A DNA stretch of 64,000 nucleotides from Stigmatella erecta (lineage in GTDB: Bacteria > Myxococcota > Myxococcia > Myxococcales > Myxococcaceae): NCBI RefSeq assembly GCF_900111745.1, contig NZ_FOIJ01000006.1, positions 404,082 through 468,081 of the forward strand. Direction: 5' to 3'. Below, in pieces: positions 15,429 to 23,888 of this stretch; the stretch's first letter is position 1; every line of letters begins with the position of its first letter. The notes beneath the pieces were generated by a model, which saw only the letters and a program-made list of their open reading frames with translations, did not search any database and was not told where the DNA came from. Both the position numbers and the translations under genes were made by a program.

Positions 15429-16925
15429 ATGACCGATAGCAGTCCACGCCCAGCCGAGCGGATTCCCACGGGCGTCCCTGGCCTCGACACGGTGCTGAGT
15501 GGCGGCTTCCGCAAGGGGCGCACTTACATGTTGATGGGGCTGCCGGGCGCGGGGAAGACCATCCTCGCCAACCAGGTGTGCTTCCACCACGCTCACCAGG
15601 GCGGGCGGGTGCTCTACGTCACGTTGCTGGCCGAGTCGCACACGGAGCTGGTCAGCAACCTCAACTCGCTCTCGTTCTTCGACGCCTCGCGGCTCCCGGA
15701 ATCCATCTCGTACCTGAGCGCCTTCACGGAGCTGGAGCAGGAGGGGCTGGATGGCCTGAGCACGCTGCTGCGCAAGGAGATCCGCAGCCAGGACATCTCG
15801 CTGCTCGTGCTCGACGGGCTGGTGGCCGCGGAGGAGCTGGCCCCCTCGCCCCAGGCGCTCAAGAAGTTCATCCACGGGCTCCAGGTGGTGACCAGCCTCG
15901 TGGGCTGCACGACGCTGGTGCTCACCACGGGCGGCGGGCGCGGCCTCCGGGCCGAGCACACCATGGTGGATGGGTTGCTCATCCTGAAGCAGCGGACCGT
16001 GGGCGCGCGCACGCTCCGCGAGCTGCTCGTCCGCAAGTTCCGGGGCAGCGCCCACCTGCTCGGGCGGCACAGCTTCGAAATCACCTCTCAGGGACTCACG
16101 GTCTTCCCGCGGCTGGAGACCATCGCGGAGGTGGATGCGCCCTCCCAGAATGTGGGGGATGCCCGCTGCGGCTTCGGGGTCGCCGCCCTGGACACGATGC
16201 TGGCCGGGGGCCTGCCCATGGGCTCCACGACCATCCTGCTCGGCCCTCCGGGCAGCGGCAAAACGCTGCTCGGCCTGAACTTCCTGGCCGAGGGGGCCCG
16301 CCGGGGGGACCGGAGCCACTACTTCGCCTTCTACGACGCGCCCCGGCGCATGCTGAACCAGGCGGCCAGCGTGGGCCTCGAGCTCGAGCCGCTCATCGCG
16401 CAGGGGCACCTCGAGGTGAGCTTCCAGGCGCCCACCGAGATCCTCCTCGACAAGCTCGGCGCGCAGATGCTGGAGGCCATCCGCACGCAAGGGGCCCAGC
16501 GCATCTTCCTGGACGGCTACGAGGCCCTGAGCCGGGCCTCGGTCCGCCAATCCCGGGTGGTGCGCTTCCTGGCGGCGCTCGTCAACGAGTGCCGGGTGCG
16601 GGGCGTCACCCTGCTGTTCACGGTGGAGACGGCCTCCGCCTTCGGCCCGGAGGTGAAGTTCCCCATGCGGGGCATCTCCATGGTGGCGGAGAACATCCTC
16701 TTCCTGCGCTCGGTGGAGCTGAACTCCGAGCTGCGCCGCTTCATTTCCATCCTCAAGGAGCGCAACAGCGGCTATGACGGCACCCTGCGCGAGCTGCTCA
16801 TCAACAGCCAGGGGCTGTCGGTGGGCGCCTCCTTCTCCGACGCGCAGATGCTCCTGACGGGCCTGGCCCGCTCCCCCCCGGGAGCGCCCTCGCCCAAGAG
16901 CTCCCGTGGACGCAGAGGCGCGTAG
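15429..16925 (+). CDS. Two-domain KaiC-like RecA-superfamily ATPase
   Basis: A 498-residue soluble protein made of two tandem KaiC/RecA-type domains. Walker A motifs are GLPGAGKT (37-44) and GPPGSGKT (272-279); Walker B motifs are SLLVLDG (124-130) and RIFLDG (358-363). In cyanobacterial KaiC each domain has a catalytic Glu-Glu pair after the second strand. Here the matching positions read TLLAES (domain 1) and FYDAPR (domain 2), so the pair is reduced or lost, which suggests slow hydrolysis or a nucleotide switch. The C-terminus is Pro/Ser/Arg-rich. It is followed two bases later by a response regulator, suggesting the two act in one signalling path. No kaiA or kaiB is seen. The start follows a GGGGAA-type ribosome-binding site. 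Confidence 0.9.
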   Translation: MTDSSPRPAERIPTGVPGLDTVLSGGFRKGRTYMLMGLPGAGKTILANQVCFHHAHQGGRVLYVTLLAESHTELVSNLNSLSFFDASRLPESISYLSAFTELEQEGLDGLSTLLRKEIRSQDISLLVLDGLVAAEELAPSPQALKKFIHGLQVVTSLVGCTTLVLTTGGGRGLRAEHTMVDGLLILKQRTVGARTLRELLVRKFRGSAHLLGRHSFEITSQGLTVFPRLETIAEVDAPSQNVGDARCGFGVAALDTMLAGGLPMGSTTILLGPPGSGKTLLGLNFLAEGARRGDRSHYFAFYDAPRRMLNQAASVGLELEPLIAQGHLEVSFQAPTEILLDKLGAQMLEAIRTQGAQRIFLDGYEALSRASVRQSRVVRFLAALVNECRVRGVTLLFTVETASAFGPEVKFPMRGISMVAENILFLRSVELNSELRRFISILKERNSGYDGTLRELLINSQGLSVGASFSDAQMLLTGLARSPPGAPSPKSSRGRRGA

Positions 16926-16927
16926 GC

Positions 16928-17293
16928 ATGGGTCCCATCCTCATCGTCGATGACGAGTTTGGCATCGTCGAGGCCCTCCGGGACTTGCTCGCGGATGAAG
17001 GGTACCGGACGGTCATCGCGAACAACGGGCGGCAGGCACTCGAGCGCATGGAGGCCGAGCGCCCCGCGATGGTGTTGCTCGACCACATGATGCCGGTGAT
17101 GAATGGCCCCGCGCTGCTGGCGATGATGCTGGCCACCCCCCACCTGAGGGACATCCCCGTGGTGATGATGAGCGCGAGTCCTTTCTCGCTCTGGAAGCAC
17201 CAGCCGTGCGCGGCCTTCTTACCGAAGCCCTTCGGCATCACCGCGGTGCTGGAGCTCGTCCACCGCTTCGCCGGCACGCCCGAGATGCACTAG
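16928..17293 (+). CDS. Single-domain response regulator
   Basis: A 121-residue CheY-like receiver: acidic pocket Asp8/Asp9 (LIVDDEFG), phosphoacceptor Asp52 (VLLDHMMPVMNG), Ser82 and Lys100 (FLPKPFG). There is no output domain, so it works by protein contact. It lies two bases after the KaiC-like gene, in the same operon, and is the likely partner of that ATPase. The stop codon TAG is shared, as the palindrome CTAG at 17290-17293, with the convergent peptidase gene. Confidence 0.92.
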   Translation: MGPILIVDDEFGIVEALRDLLADEGYRTVIANNGRQALERMEAERPAMVLLDHMMPVMNGPALLAMMLATPHLRDIPVVMMSASPFSLWKHQPCAAFLPKPFGITAVLELVHRFAGTPEMH

Positions 17294-18672
17294 CGCACCA
17301 CGTGGAAGGCCGTCTGGCGCTTCCACGCCCAGCGCACCTGGCCATCCGCCCCGAGGATGACGTCCTCCTCCTGCGCCGAGCGCACCCTCTGGCCGCCCCA
17401 CTCCGCCACGGGCGAGGTGGCCTGCAGCTCGATGGAGTACCACATGCCCGGAAGGATGCGGTGGTCCCCATTGCCGGGCACCCCCTCCTGCCGGTCCCAC
17501 AGCCCCACCATGGCCCCCGCGCCATGGCCGTGCAGCCCCACCGGGTGGGAGTAGACGGTGCCCTCGATGCCCTCCTGCCGCATCCGGGCGAGCGAGGCGG
17601 CCAGCACCTCGTTGCCGGTGCGGCCGGGCCGCAGCTCCTCCACCACGATGTCCTGCAACCGGTTGGAGCGCGCCAGGGCCCCCTTCAGCCCCTCGGGCAC
17701 CTCCGTCTCGCCCTCGCGCAGCACGTAGCCCATGTGCTGGGTGTCCGTGTTGAGCCGCAGCGCGGTGATGCCAAAGTCACAGTGCAGCACATCCCCCCGC
17801 TGGATGACCGGATTCTCGCCGAGCTGCGCGTCCCCCGCCCCCTGCCGCTGCACGCTCACCGAGGGGTGGAACCATGTGGCCAGCCCCAGGTCGGTCAGCC
17901 GCTGGACCATCCACCACTCCACGTCCCGGACGTGGGTGGTGCCCGGGGTGATGACTTCGTTGGAGAAGGCCGTCTGGATGATGTCCCATGCGAGCCGGTT
18001 CTCCTCCGCGAAGAAGCGCGCCTCGTCCTCGCTCCGCCACGCCAGCAGGTCCACCGGCAGCCCCCCCGAGGGCTTGAAGCGCGAGGCCCACGTAGGCCCC
18101 AGGGCCTCCACCATGCCCTCGTACTCGCCGTGGGTCAGCCCGTCCGCGAAGGCAAAGACGCGCGAGACGTTGATGGCAATGGTGCGGGGCTGGCGCTCCT
18201 CCAGGAGCTGCTTGAGCATCTGCCACTGGTCCGGCCCCCAGGGCTCCACCGCCCTCCCCCCGCCCGCCACCTGCTGCGTGGGACGCCGCAGCTCGTACAG
18301 CCCGCCCTGGGCGTTGCCGCCCAGCGCGATGCGGGACACGCCCAGCTCCCCCCGGTCATGGAAGACATAGATGGTGCGGCGACGGGCCGCGTACGTGGTG
18401 GCGGAGACCAGGGCCTTGAAGACCGGATCCTCGTTGTACTCGCGCATGGGCACCACCCACAGCTCGATGCCGTGCTGGCGCATGAGCCGCGGCAGCGCCA
18501 CCTCCAGCCGCTCGCGCAGCCAGGCCTGCTGCCGCTGCGCCTGCTCCTGGACGGTGCCGAAGGGCCGCGCGGGAGGCGCGCCTGGCGCGGCCGCGGGCCG
18601 CGCGCCCGGGGTGGCGCAGGCCGAGGACACCATCAGTGCGGCAAGGAGCAGCGGGAGGGACCGGAGGCGCAT
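17290..18672 (-). CDS. M24-family metallopeptidase (Xaa-Pro aminopeptidase-like), lipoprotein
   Basis: A 460-residue protein starting MRLRSLPLLLAALMVSSAC, a lipoprotein signal. The C-terminal half is a pita-bread fold: metal-ligand segments HCDFGITALRLNTDT (two Asp), SHPVGLHGHGAG (His), WYSIELQA (Glu) and SAQEEDVIL (Glu) are all present, so it should be active with two metal ions. It probably cleaves N-terminal X-Pro or similar peptides in the periplasm. It follows the Kelch gene on the same strand after a 46-base gap. Confidence 0.88.
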   Translation of the reverse strand: MRLRSLPLLLAALMVSSACATPGARPAAAPGAPPARPFGTVQEQAQRQQAWLRERLEVALPRLMRQHGIELWVVPMREYNEDPVFKALVSATTYAARRRTIYVFHDRGELGVSRIALGGNAQGGLYELRRPTQQVAGGGRAVEPWGPDQWQMLKQLLEERQPRTIAINVSRVFAFADGLTHGEYEGMVEALGPTWASRFKPSGGLPVDLLAWRSEDEARFFAEENRLAWDIIQTAFSNEVITPGTTHVRDVEWWMVQRLTDLGLATWFHPSVSVQRQGAGDAQLGENPVIQRGDVLHCDFGITALRLNTDTQHMGYVLREGETEVPEGLKGALARSNRLQDIVVEELRPGRTGNEVLAASLARMRQEGIEGTVYSHPVGLHGHGAGAMVGLWDRQEGVPGNGDHRILPGMWYSIELQATSPVAEWGGQRVRSAQEEDVILGADGQVRWAWKRQTAFHVVR

Positions 18673-18718
18673 GGCCGCGCAGCATGGCACGGCCCTTCCC
18701 GCCCGGCGCGGGGGGTTT

Positions 18719-19816
18719 TCAGTCCCCGCCGGGCACGTACCGCTCGCTGCTGGCGAGCGTCTCCACCGCGTCGTTGAAGCCGCCCACCACCAGCACCTCG
18801 TTGCCCGGCAGCCGCAGCAGCCCCGCGCCCTGGCGGGGCTCCTGGAGCGCGTTCACCGGGTGCCAGGTGCCCGAGCCGGGCTCGAAGCGCTCCGCCGAGG
18901 CGAGCGTCCCCGAGGCGAAGTGGTAGCCGCCCACCACCAGCACGTCCCCGTCCGCGGTGAGCAGGGCCCCGTGGCCCTCGCGAGGCGTGCGGGGGGCCGC
19001 CGCGAGCGTCCACTGTCCCGTGGCGGGCGCGTACAGCTCCGCCGTCTCCGCGGCGCGCGAGGTGGTGCCCCCCACCACCAGCACCCGCCCATCCTCCAGC
19101 CGCGTCACCGTGTGGCCCATGCGGTGGGTGCCCGCGGCGCCCCCGGCGGGTCCCGCCTTCGTCCAGCGGCCCGTGGCGGGCTCGTACAGCTCCGCCTGCA
19201 GGCCGCTCACGAAGAGCACCCGTCCGTCCGCCAGCACCACCGCCGCCTGCGCGCCCCCGTGGCCCCAGCCCGGCGTCTCCGCCGCATGCCAGGTGCCCGT
19301 GGCCGGGTCGAACCACTCGGCCGAGCGCAGGGAGCGCTGATCCACGTCCGAGCCGCCCACCACCAGCACCCGCCCATCCGCCAGCGTCACCACGGTGGGA
19401 TCCACGCGGGGCACCGAGAGCGGGGCCGCGGGCGTCCACACGCCCGTGGCCGGATCATAGATTTCGGCGCTCGCCAGCGCGCCCACGGGCTGCGCGGGCG
19501 CGCCGCCCACCACCAGCACCCGCCCATCCGCCAGCACCGCCGCGGCGTGGTTGCGCCGCGCGGTCCGCAGGGAGCCCGTGGCGCTCCACGTCCCCAGGGC
19601 CGGCTCGAACAGCTCGCACGAGGAGAGGGTCCGCAGGCCGTCGTGGCCTCCGGCCGCCAGCACCCGCCCATCCGCCAGCTGGACGAAGGGCAGCCGCTTC
19701 CGGGGCGCCGACAGGACCGGCGCCCCGGCGAGCCCGTCCGGCTCGCGTCCCGAGCCACACGAGAACATCCCGGCGAAGACCATCAGGGCAATGAAAGACT
19801 TGGAAACCCGGCGCAT
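18719..19816 (-). CDS. Kelch-repeat lipoprotein (beta-propeller)
   Basis: A 365-residue protein with signal MRRVSKSFIALMVFAGMFSC ending at a lipobox cysteine. Repeats of the form LADGRVLVVGG recur six times or so (for example SADGDVLVVGGYHFASGTL and LEDGRVLVVGGTTSRAAETA), a Kelch beta-propeller. The ligand is unknown; in myxobacteria such proteins are abundant and exposed at the surface. It is the first gene of a possible two-gene unit with the M24 peptidase. Confidence 0.9.
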   Translation of the reverse strand: MRRVSKSFIALMVFAGMFSCGSGREPDGLAGAPVLSAPRKRLPFVQLADGRVLAAGGHDGLRTLSSCELFEPALGTWSATGSLRTARRNHAAAVLADGRVLVVGGAPAQPVGALASAEIYDPATGVWTPAAPLSVPRVDPTVVTLADGRVLVVGGSDVDQRSLRSAEWFDPATGTWHAAETPGWGHGGAQAAVVLADGRVLFVSGLQAELYEPATGRWTKAGPAGGAAGTHRMGHTVTRLEDGRVLVVGGTTSRAAETAELYAPATGQWTLAAAPRTPREGHGALLTADGDVLVVGGYHFASGTLASAERFEPGSGTWHPVNALQEPRQGAGLLRLPGNEVLVVGGFNDAVETLASSERYVPGGD

Positions 19817-19991
19817 GAACCCACCCGCGTGCTTGGTCGAAGAGGGTCCGAATAACCTGACGGTCTGACATGCTCAGCCGTTGACTCTTCAATGATTCTC
19901 AAGCTTTACGCGCACACTCGCCGGGGCCGCCGTGCTGTATTGGACAGGGGGGCGGCCGATTCCGCCCCCTTGGGTTCGCACGGGAGGGGGC

Positions 19992-21641
19992 ATGAACGCA
20001 GAGCAGGAAGAGGGGCCGCTGCGGGAGCGCGTTCAGCGCTTGGAGCAACTCGTCACGTCGCTGGAAGCCCGGCTCCAGCACCTGGAGGCGCCGGGTCTCC
20101 GGGCCCTGCCCACGCCGCCCCCCCTCGCCGAGGCCGCCGCGCCCGGGCCCGAGGCGCCGGCCCGCGCGGACCTGGAAGCCCACCTGGGCACGTACTGGCT
20201 GAGCCGCCTGGGCATCGTGGCCCTCATCACCGGCATCGCCTACCTCATCACCTACCGCTTCGGAGAGCTGGGGCTGCTCGTCCGGGTGGTGCTGGGCTAC
20301 GCGCTGAGCGCGGGGCTCGGGGCCTTCGGGCTGTGGCTGTCCCGGCGCTACCTGCTCTTCGGGCGCATCGTCTTCGGCGGAGGGCTGGCGCTCGCCTACT
20401 TCGTCACGTACGCGCTGCACTTCATCCCCTCCGTGCGCGTCATCGACAGCCAGGTGCTCGCGCTGGTGCTGCTGGCGGCGTTCGTCATCGGCATCGTCGT
20501 CACCGCCCAGCGCATGCACTCGGAGACGGTGGCCGGCATCGCGCTGTTCCTCGGGCTGCACACGGGGATGCTCAGCGACGTCACCGCCTTCACCCTGCTG
20601 TCCACCACGCTGCTGGCCATGGGCGCCCTCTTCTTCCTCGTGAAGAACCGCTGGGTCATCGTCCCCCTCTCCAGCCTCGTCTCCGTCTACAGCACCCACA
20701 CCCTCTGGGCGGTGCGCGCCCCCAGCCTCGTCCCGGGCGCGCCGGACGACGGGCGGCTCCTGCTGAGCCTGGCCTTCCTCGCGCTCTACTTCCTGCTGTT
20801 CGCCGTGGCGCTGCTCGCCCGCCCCCGGGAGCTCTCCCTGCGCGCGGGCCTGGCCTTCGCGGGCCTCAACTGGGGGGGCCTGCTGGCGCTGGGCGCCTAC
20901 GAGGTGGAGACCCGGAGCCCCTCCCACCTGTTCCTCTTTCTGCTCGCCGTGGCGCTGGCCCAGGGGGCGGGTGCCGGGGTGGCCCGGTGGCGGCAGGCCC
21001 CCGCGCTTCTCCCGCACGCCTTCCTGGCCCTCGGCGCCATCACCCTGGCCCTGGCGATGCCCGCCCACTTCAGTGGCCGCGCCCTGGTGGTCTCCTGGCT
21101 GGTGACGGGGACCGGCGTGGCGCTCGTGGCGCGCGCGCTCGCCTCCCCCGCCCTGCGCGGGCTCAGCGTGGCCATCCTCCTGGTGGGCCTGGGGGCCTCG
21201 CAGCTCACCGCCGTGAGGTCCTCGGGTGTGCTGGCCGCCGCCTTCGCGTGCTTCCTCCTCGCCGAGCGGCTGGGGGTGTTCCGCCCCGCCTGGCTCTCAC
21301 CGCCGGAGGCCTTCCGGGGCCACGGGGTGCTCCAGGCCGTGTGCGCGGCGGGCGCGGGGCTCAGCCTGCTGTGGCTCACCGGGCAGGAGATGCCCGCGGG
21401 GCTCGTCACGCTCGGCTGGGCCGTCACCGCGCTGGGCCTGTTCGCCGTGGGCTTTGCCTTCGGCGAGCGCCGCTACCGGCTCGTGGGGCTCGCGGGGCTC
21501 GCGCTCGCGCTGGGGCGGGTGCTGCTCGTGGACCTGTCCCGGCTGCCCACGGATCAGCGCGTCATCACCTTCATCCTCCTCGGGGTGATTCTGCTGCTCA
21601 TCTCGTACACGTACACCCGGCTGAAGGACCGCAAGGCGTGA
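19992..21641 (+). CDS. DUF2339 multi-pass membrane protein
   Basis: A 549-residue protein. Residues 1-70 include a short coiled coil (LRERVQRLEQLVTSLEARLQ) and a Pro-rich link; the rest holds about 14 membrane helices, starting with GTYWLSRLGIVALITGIAYL. This layout is DUF2339. The function is unknown; the family is linked to envelope processes in general. The ATG at 19992 is chosen before the coiled coil. A GGGGGCGG/CCGCCCCC hairpin sits 22 bases before the start and could mask it in mRNA. Confidence 0.85.
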   Translation: MNAEQEEGPLRERVQRLEQLVTSLEARLQHLEAPGLRALPTPPPLAEAAAPGPEAPARADLEAHLGTYWLSRLGIVALITGIAYLITYRFGELGLLVRVVLGYALSAGLGAFGLWLSRRYLLFGRIVFGGGLALAYFVTYALHFIPSVRVIDSQVLALVLLAAFVIGIVVTAQRMHSETVAGIALFLGLHTGMLSDVTAFTLLSTTLLAMGALFFLVKNRWVIVPLSSLVSVYSTHTLWAVRAPSLVPGAPDDGRLLLSLAFLALYFLLFAVALLARPRELSLRAGLAFAGLNWGGLLALGAYEVETRSPSHLFLFLLAVALAQGAGAGVARWRQAPALLPHAFLALGAITLALAMPAHFSGRALVVSWLVTGTGVALVARALASPALRGLSVAILLVGLGASQLTAVRSSGVLAAAFACFLLAERLGVFRPAWLSPPEAFRGHGVLQAVCAAGAGLSLLWLTGQEMPAGLVTLGWAVTALGLFAVGFAFGERRYRLVGLAGLALALGRVLLVDLSRLPTDQRVITFILLGVILLLISYTYTRLKDRKA

Positions 21642-21645
21642 CGGG

Positions 21646-21664
21646 GCGGGGGCCCGCTCCCCGC
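21646..21664. terminator. Short hairpin between convergent DUF2339 and MFS genes
   Basis: GCGGGG at 21646-21651 and CCCCGC at 21659-21664 form a six-base stem between two stops 25 bases apart. It is a weak bidirectional terminator candidate. Confidence 0.45.
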
Positions 21665-21665
21665 T

Positions 21666-23135
21666 TCAGTGCGCCATGGGCACTTCAGAGGCCGGGGGCG
21701 CCGCGCCCGGGCCCTTGCCGCCCTTGGGGAAGAAGAGCCCCACGAGGAAGGCGGCGAGGGTGCACGCGCTGATGATCCAGAAGTTGATGGTCAGCCCCGT
21801 GCCGAGCGCGCCGCTCAAGGTCTTCAGCAGCTCCGGGGACAGCCCCTGGCCATGCTCGGGGCCGAGCAGCGCGTTGGCGGCGGAGACCGGCACGCCCGGG
21901 TCCTTCATGAGCTGCGCCACCATCACCCCGCCCATCAGCCCGACGCCGAGCGAGCCGCCGATGGTGCGGAAGAACATGTTGCTGGCGGTGGCCACCCCGC
22001 GCAGCTCCCACCCCACGCTCGTCTGCACGGCGATGATCATCGACGTGGTGGTGAACCCCAGGCCAATGCCGAACAGCATCATCGCCAGCCCGGGAATCAC
22101 CAGGGGCGCGCCCGGCTTGAGCAGGAGCGCCATCAGCCCCGTGCCCACCACGCTCAGCCCCAGCCCCACGACGATGAGCGGCCGGGGCCCGGTGCGCAGC
22201 AGCAGCCTTCCCGCCACGAGGCTCGCCAGCGGCCAGCCGACGATCATGGGGGTAATCATGCCGCCGGCCTCCGTGGGCGAGCCGCCCAGCACCCCCTGCA
22301 CGTACAGCGGCACGTAGGTGGTCGCCCCGAACATCGCCGCCGAGAAGAGCGCGCCCGCCACCGAGGAGATGGCGATGACGGGAATCGAGAACAGGCTCAT
22401 GGGGATGACGGGCGCGGGCACCCGGCGCTCCACCCACACGAAGGCCACCAGCAGGAGCAGCCCCAGGGGAAGCGCCAGCAGGTTGCGCCCCACGCCCTGC
22501 ACGCCGAACAGCAGCGCCACCACGCCCGCGCCGAGCAGCGCCGCGCCCACGAAGTCCAGCCGCTGCGGCTTGCGCTGCACCTGCTCGTGGAAGAAGACCA
22601 CCAGCAGCGCCATCGCGCCCAGCCCCACCGGGACGTTGATGAAGAAGATCCAGTGCCAGCTCAGGTACTTCACGATGAGGCCGCCGGTGAGCGGCCCCAG
22701 CAGCCCCGCCAGGCCCCACACGGCGCTGAACGCCCCCTGCACCTTGGCCCGCTGCTCCAGGGTGTAGATGTCCCCCACGATGGTGAGCGACACGGGCTGC
22801 ATCGCGCCCGCCCCCAGGCCCTGGAGGACCCGGAAGGCAATGAGCATGTCCATCGACGTGGCCAGGCCACTGGCGATGGAGCCCAGCAGGAACAGGCCGA
22901 TGCCCACCAGCAGGACGGGCTTGCGCCCGTACAGGTCCGCCAGCTTCCCGAAGATGGGCACGGTGATGGTGGAGGCGAGCATGTACCCGGTGAACACCCA
23001 GGCGTAGCTCTGCAGCCCCCCCAGCTCGCTGACCACCGTGGGCATGGCGGTGGAGACGACGGTCATCTCCAGGGCCGCCATGAAGATGCTCAGGACGAGC
23101 GCCAGCGTGGTCAGGGGACGGTGGGTGGTTCGCAT
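21666..23135 (-). CDS. DHA2-family MFS drug/proton antiporter
   Basis: A 489-residue protein with about 14 membrane helices. It shows MFS motif A GKLADLYGRKPVLL after TM2 and the antiporter motif C region AGLLGPLTGGLIVKYLSWHW, followed by FFINVPVG, typical of the EmrB/QacA branch. It probably exports toxic organic molecules with proton influx. The C-terminus is Gly/Pro-rich. It starts 18 bases after the stop of the 159-residue gene upstream, suggesting a two-gene operon. No TetR-type regulator is adjacent. Confidence 0.92.
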   Translation of the reverse strand: MRTTHRPLTTLALVLSIFMAALEMTVVSTAMPTVVSELGGLQSYAWVFTGYMLASTITVPIFGKLADLYGRKPVLLVGIGLFLLGSIASGLATSMDMLIAFRVLQGLGAGAMQPVSLTIVGDIYTLEQRAKVQGAFSAVWGLAGLLGPLTGGLIVKYLSWHWIFFINVPVGLGAMALLVVFFHEQVQRKPQRLDFVGAALLGAGVVALLFGVQGVGRNLLALPLGLLLLVAFVWVERRVPAPVIPMSLFSIPVIAISSVAGALFSAAMFGATTYVPLYVQGVLGGSPTEAGGMITPMIVGWPLASLVAGRLLLRTGPRPLIVVGLGLSVVGTGLMALLLKPGAPLVIPGLAMMLFGIGLGFTTTSMIIAVQTSVGWELRGVATASNMFFRTIGGSLGVGLMGGVMVAQLMKDPGVPVSAANALLGPEHGQGLSPELLKTLSGALGTGLTINFWIISACTLAAFLVGLFFPKGGKGPGAAPPASEVPMAH

Positions 23136-23153
23136 GGGGGGGCTTGAGGCGGC

Positions 23154-23633
23154 TTACTTCGCGTCCACGACCAGGACCATCCAGCGGTCCGTGGAGTGGT
23201 CGATGCGCACGTTGGAGGCACCGGCCTCCTGGAGCTGCTGCACGATGCGCTCCAGGAACACGAGCTGCTCCTTGGGCGCATCCACGAAGAGGTTCCGCTG
23301 GCCCTTGGCCTTGGGGGCCTTGGCCTTGGCGGGCTGGCCCGGGGTGCCGTTGCCCTCGAACGCGCCGCCCCCGGACGCCTTCAGCGCGGCCGGCTCCTCC
23401 TCGGAGGCCTCCTCCGGCTCCTCGGGCGCGGGCTCCCCGGCGGGCGTGCCCCCCATGCGCTCCTCCAGCACCTGCTCGCGCAGCTCCTGGTACAGCTTGG
23501 GGTTGAGCGTGGCGTCGAACTTCTCCTCGAAGCGCTCGCGCGCCTCGTCCCGGCTGAGGTCCGGCTGGCTGCGGAGGAGGTCCAACAGGAAGGCGCTGCG
23601 CTCCTGCATCTGGGCGTTGCTGATCCGTGGCAT
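23154..23633 (-). CDS. Hypothetical soluble protein with acidic linker
   Basis: A 159-residue protein starting MPRISNAQMQERSAFLLDLL. The N-terminal third is helical (RERFEEKFDATLNPKLYQEL), the middle is a low-complexity Glu/Pro/Ala/Gly and Lys-rich linker, and the C-terminal ~45 residues (KEQLVFLERIVQQLQEAGAS, then VRIDHSTDRWMVLVVDAK) form an alpha/beta module. I do not know this family. The start at 23633 was chosen because the helix begins there and the longer frame has a Gly/Pro-rich, non-coding look. It sits immediately upstream of the efflux pump gene. Confidence 0.7.
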   Translation of the reverse strand: MPRISNAQMQERSAFLLDLLRSQPDLSRDEARERFEEKFDATLNPKLYQELREQVLEERMGGTPAGEPAPEEPEEASEEEPAALKASGGGAFEGNGTPGQPAKAKAPKAKGQRNLFVDAPKEQLVFLERIVQQLQEAGASNVRIDHSTDRWMVLVVDAK

Positions 23634-23888
23634 GGTCGAGTCCTTGGCGAGAGGGACGGATGAAAGGGCGGCGCACCCTAGTCGAGCCCTGGCGGCCGGG
23701 GAAGGGCCCCCTCCGGGTCCTCCGCCCCCGCTCCGCATGGGAGGATTCCAGGTTGAAACAATGTTTCAGCCTCCATGAATGGCCTCCCTGCCCCCGGGGC
23801 GCCCCGTGACTTCCCCGCTGTGATTCCGTACGCTTCGCGGGCGCAGCGGTCTTCGGCTTGTTCCATCTTTGATGCGGGAAGAGGCACC

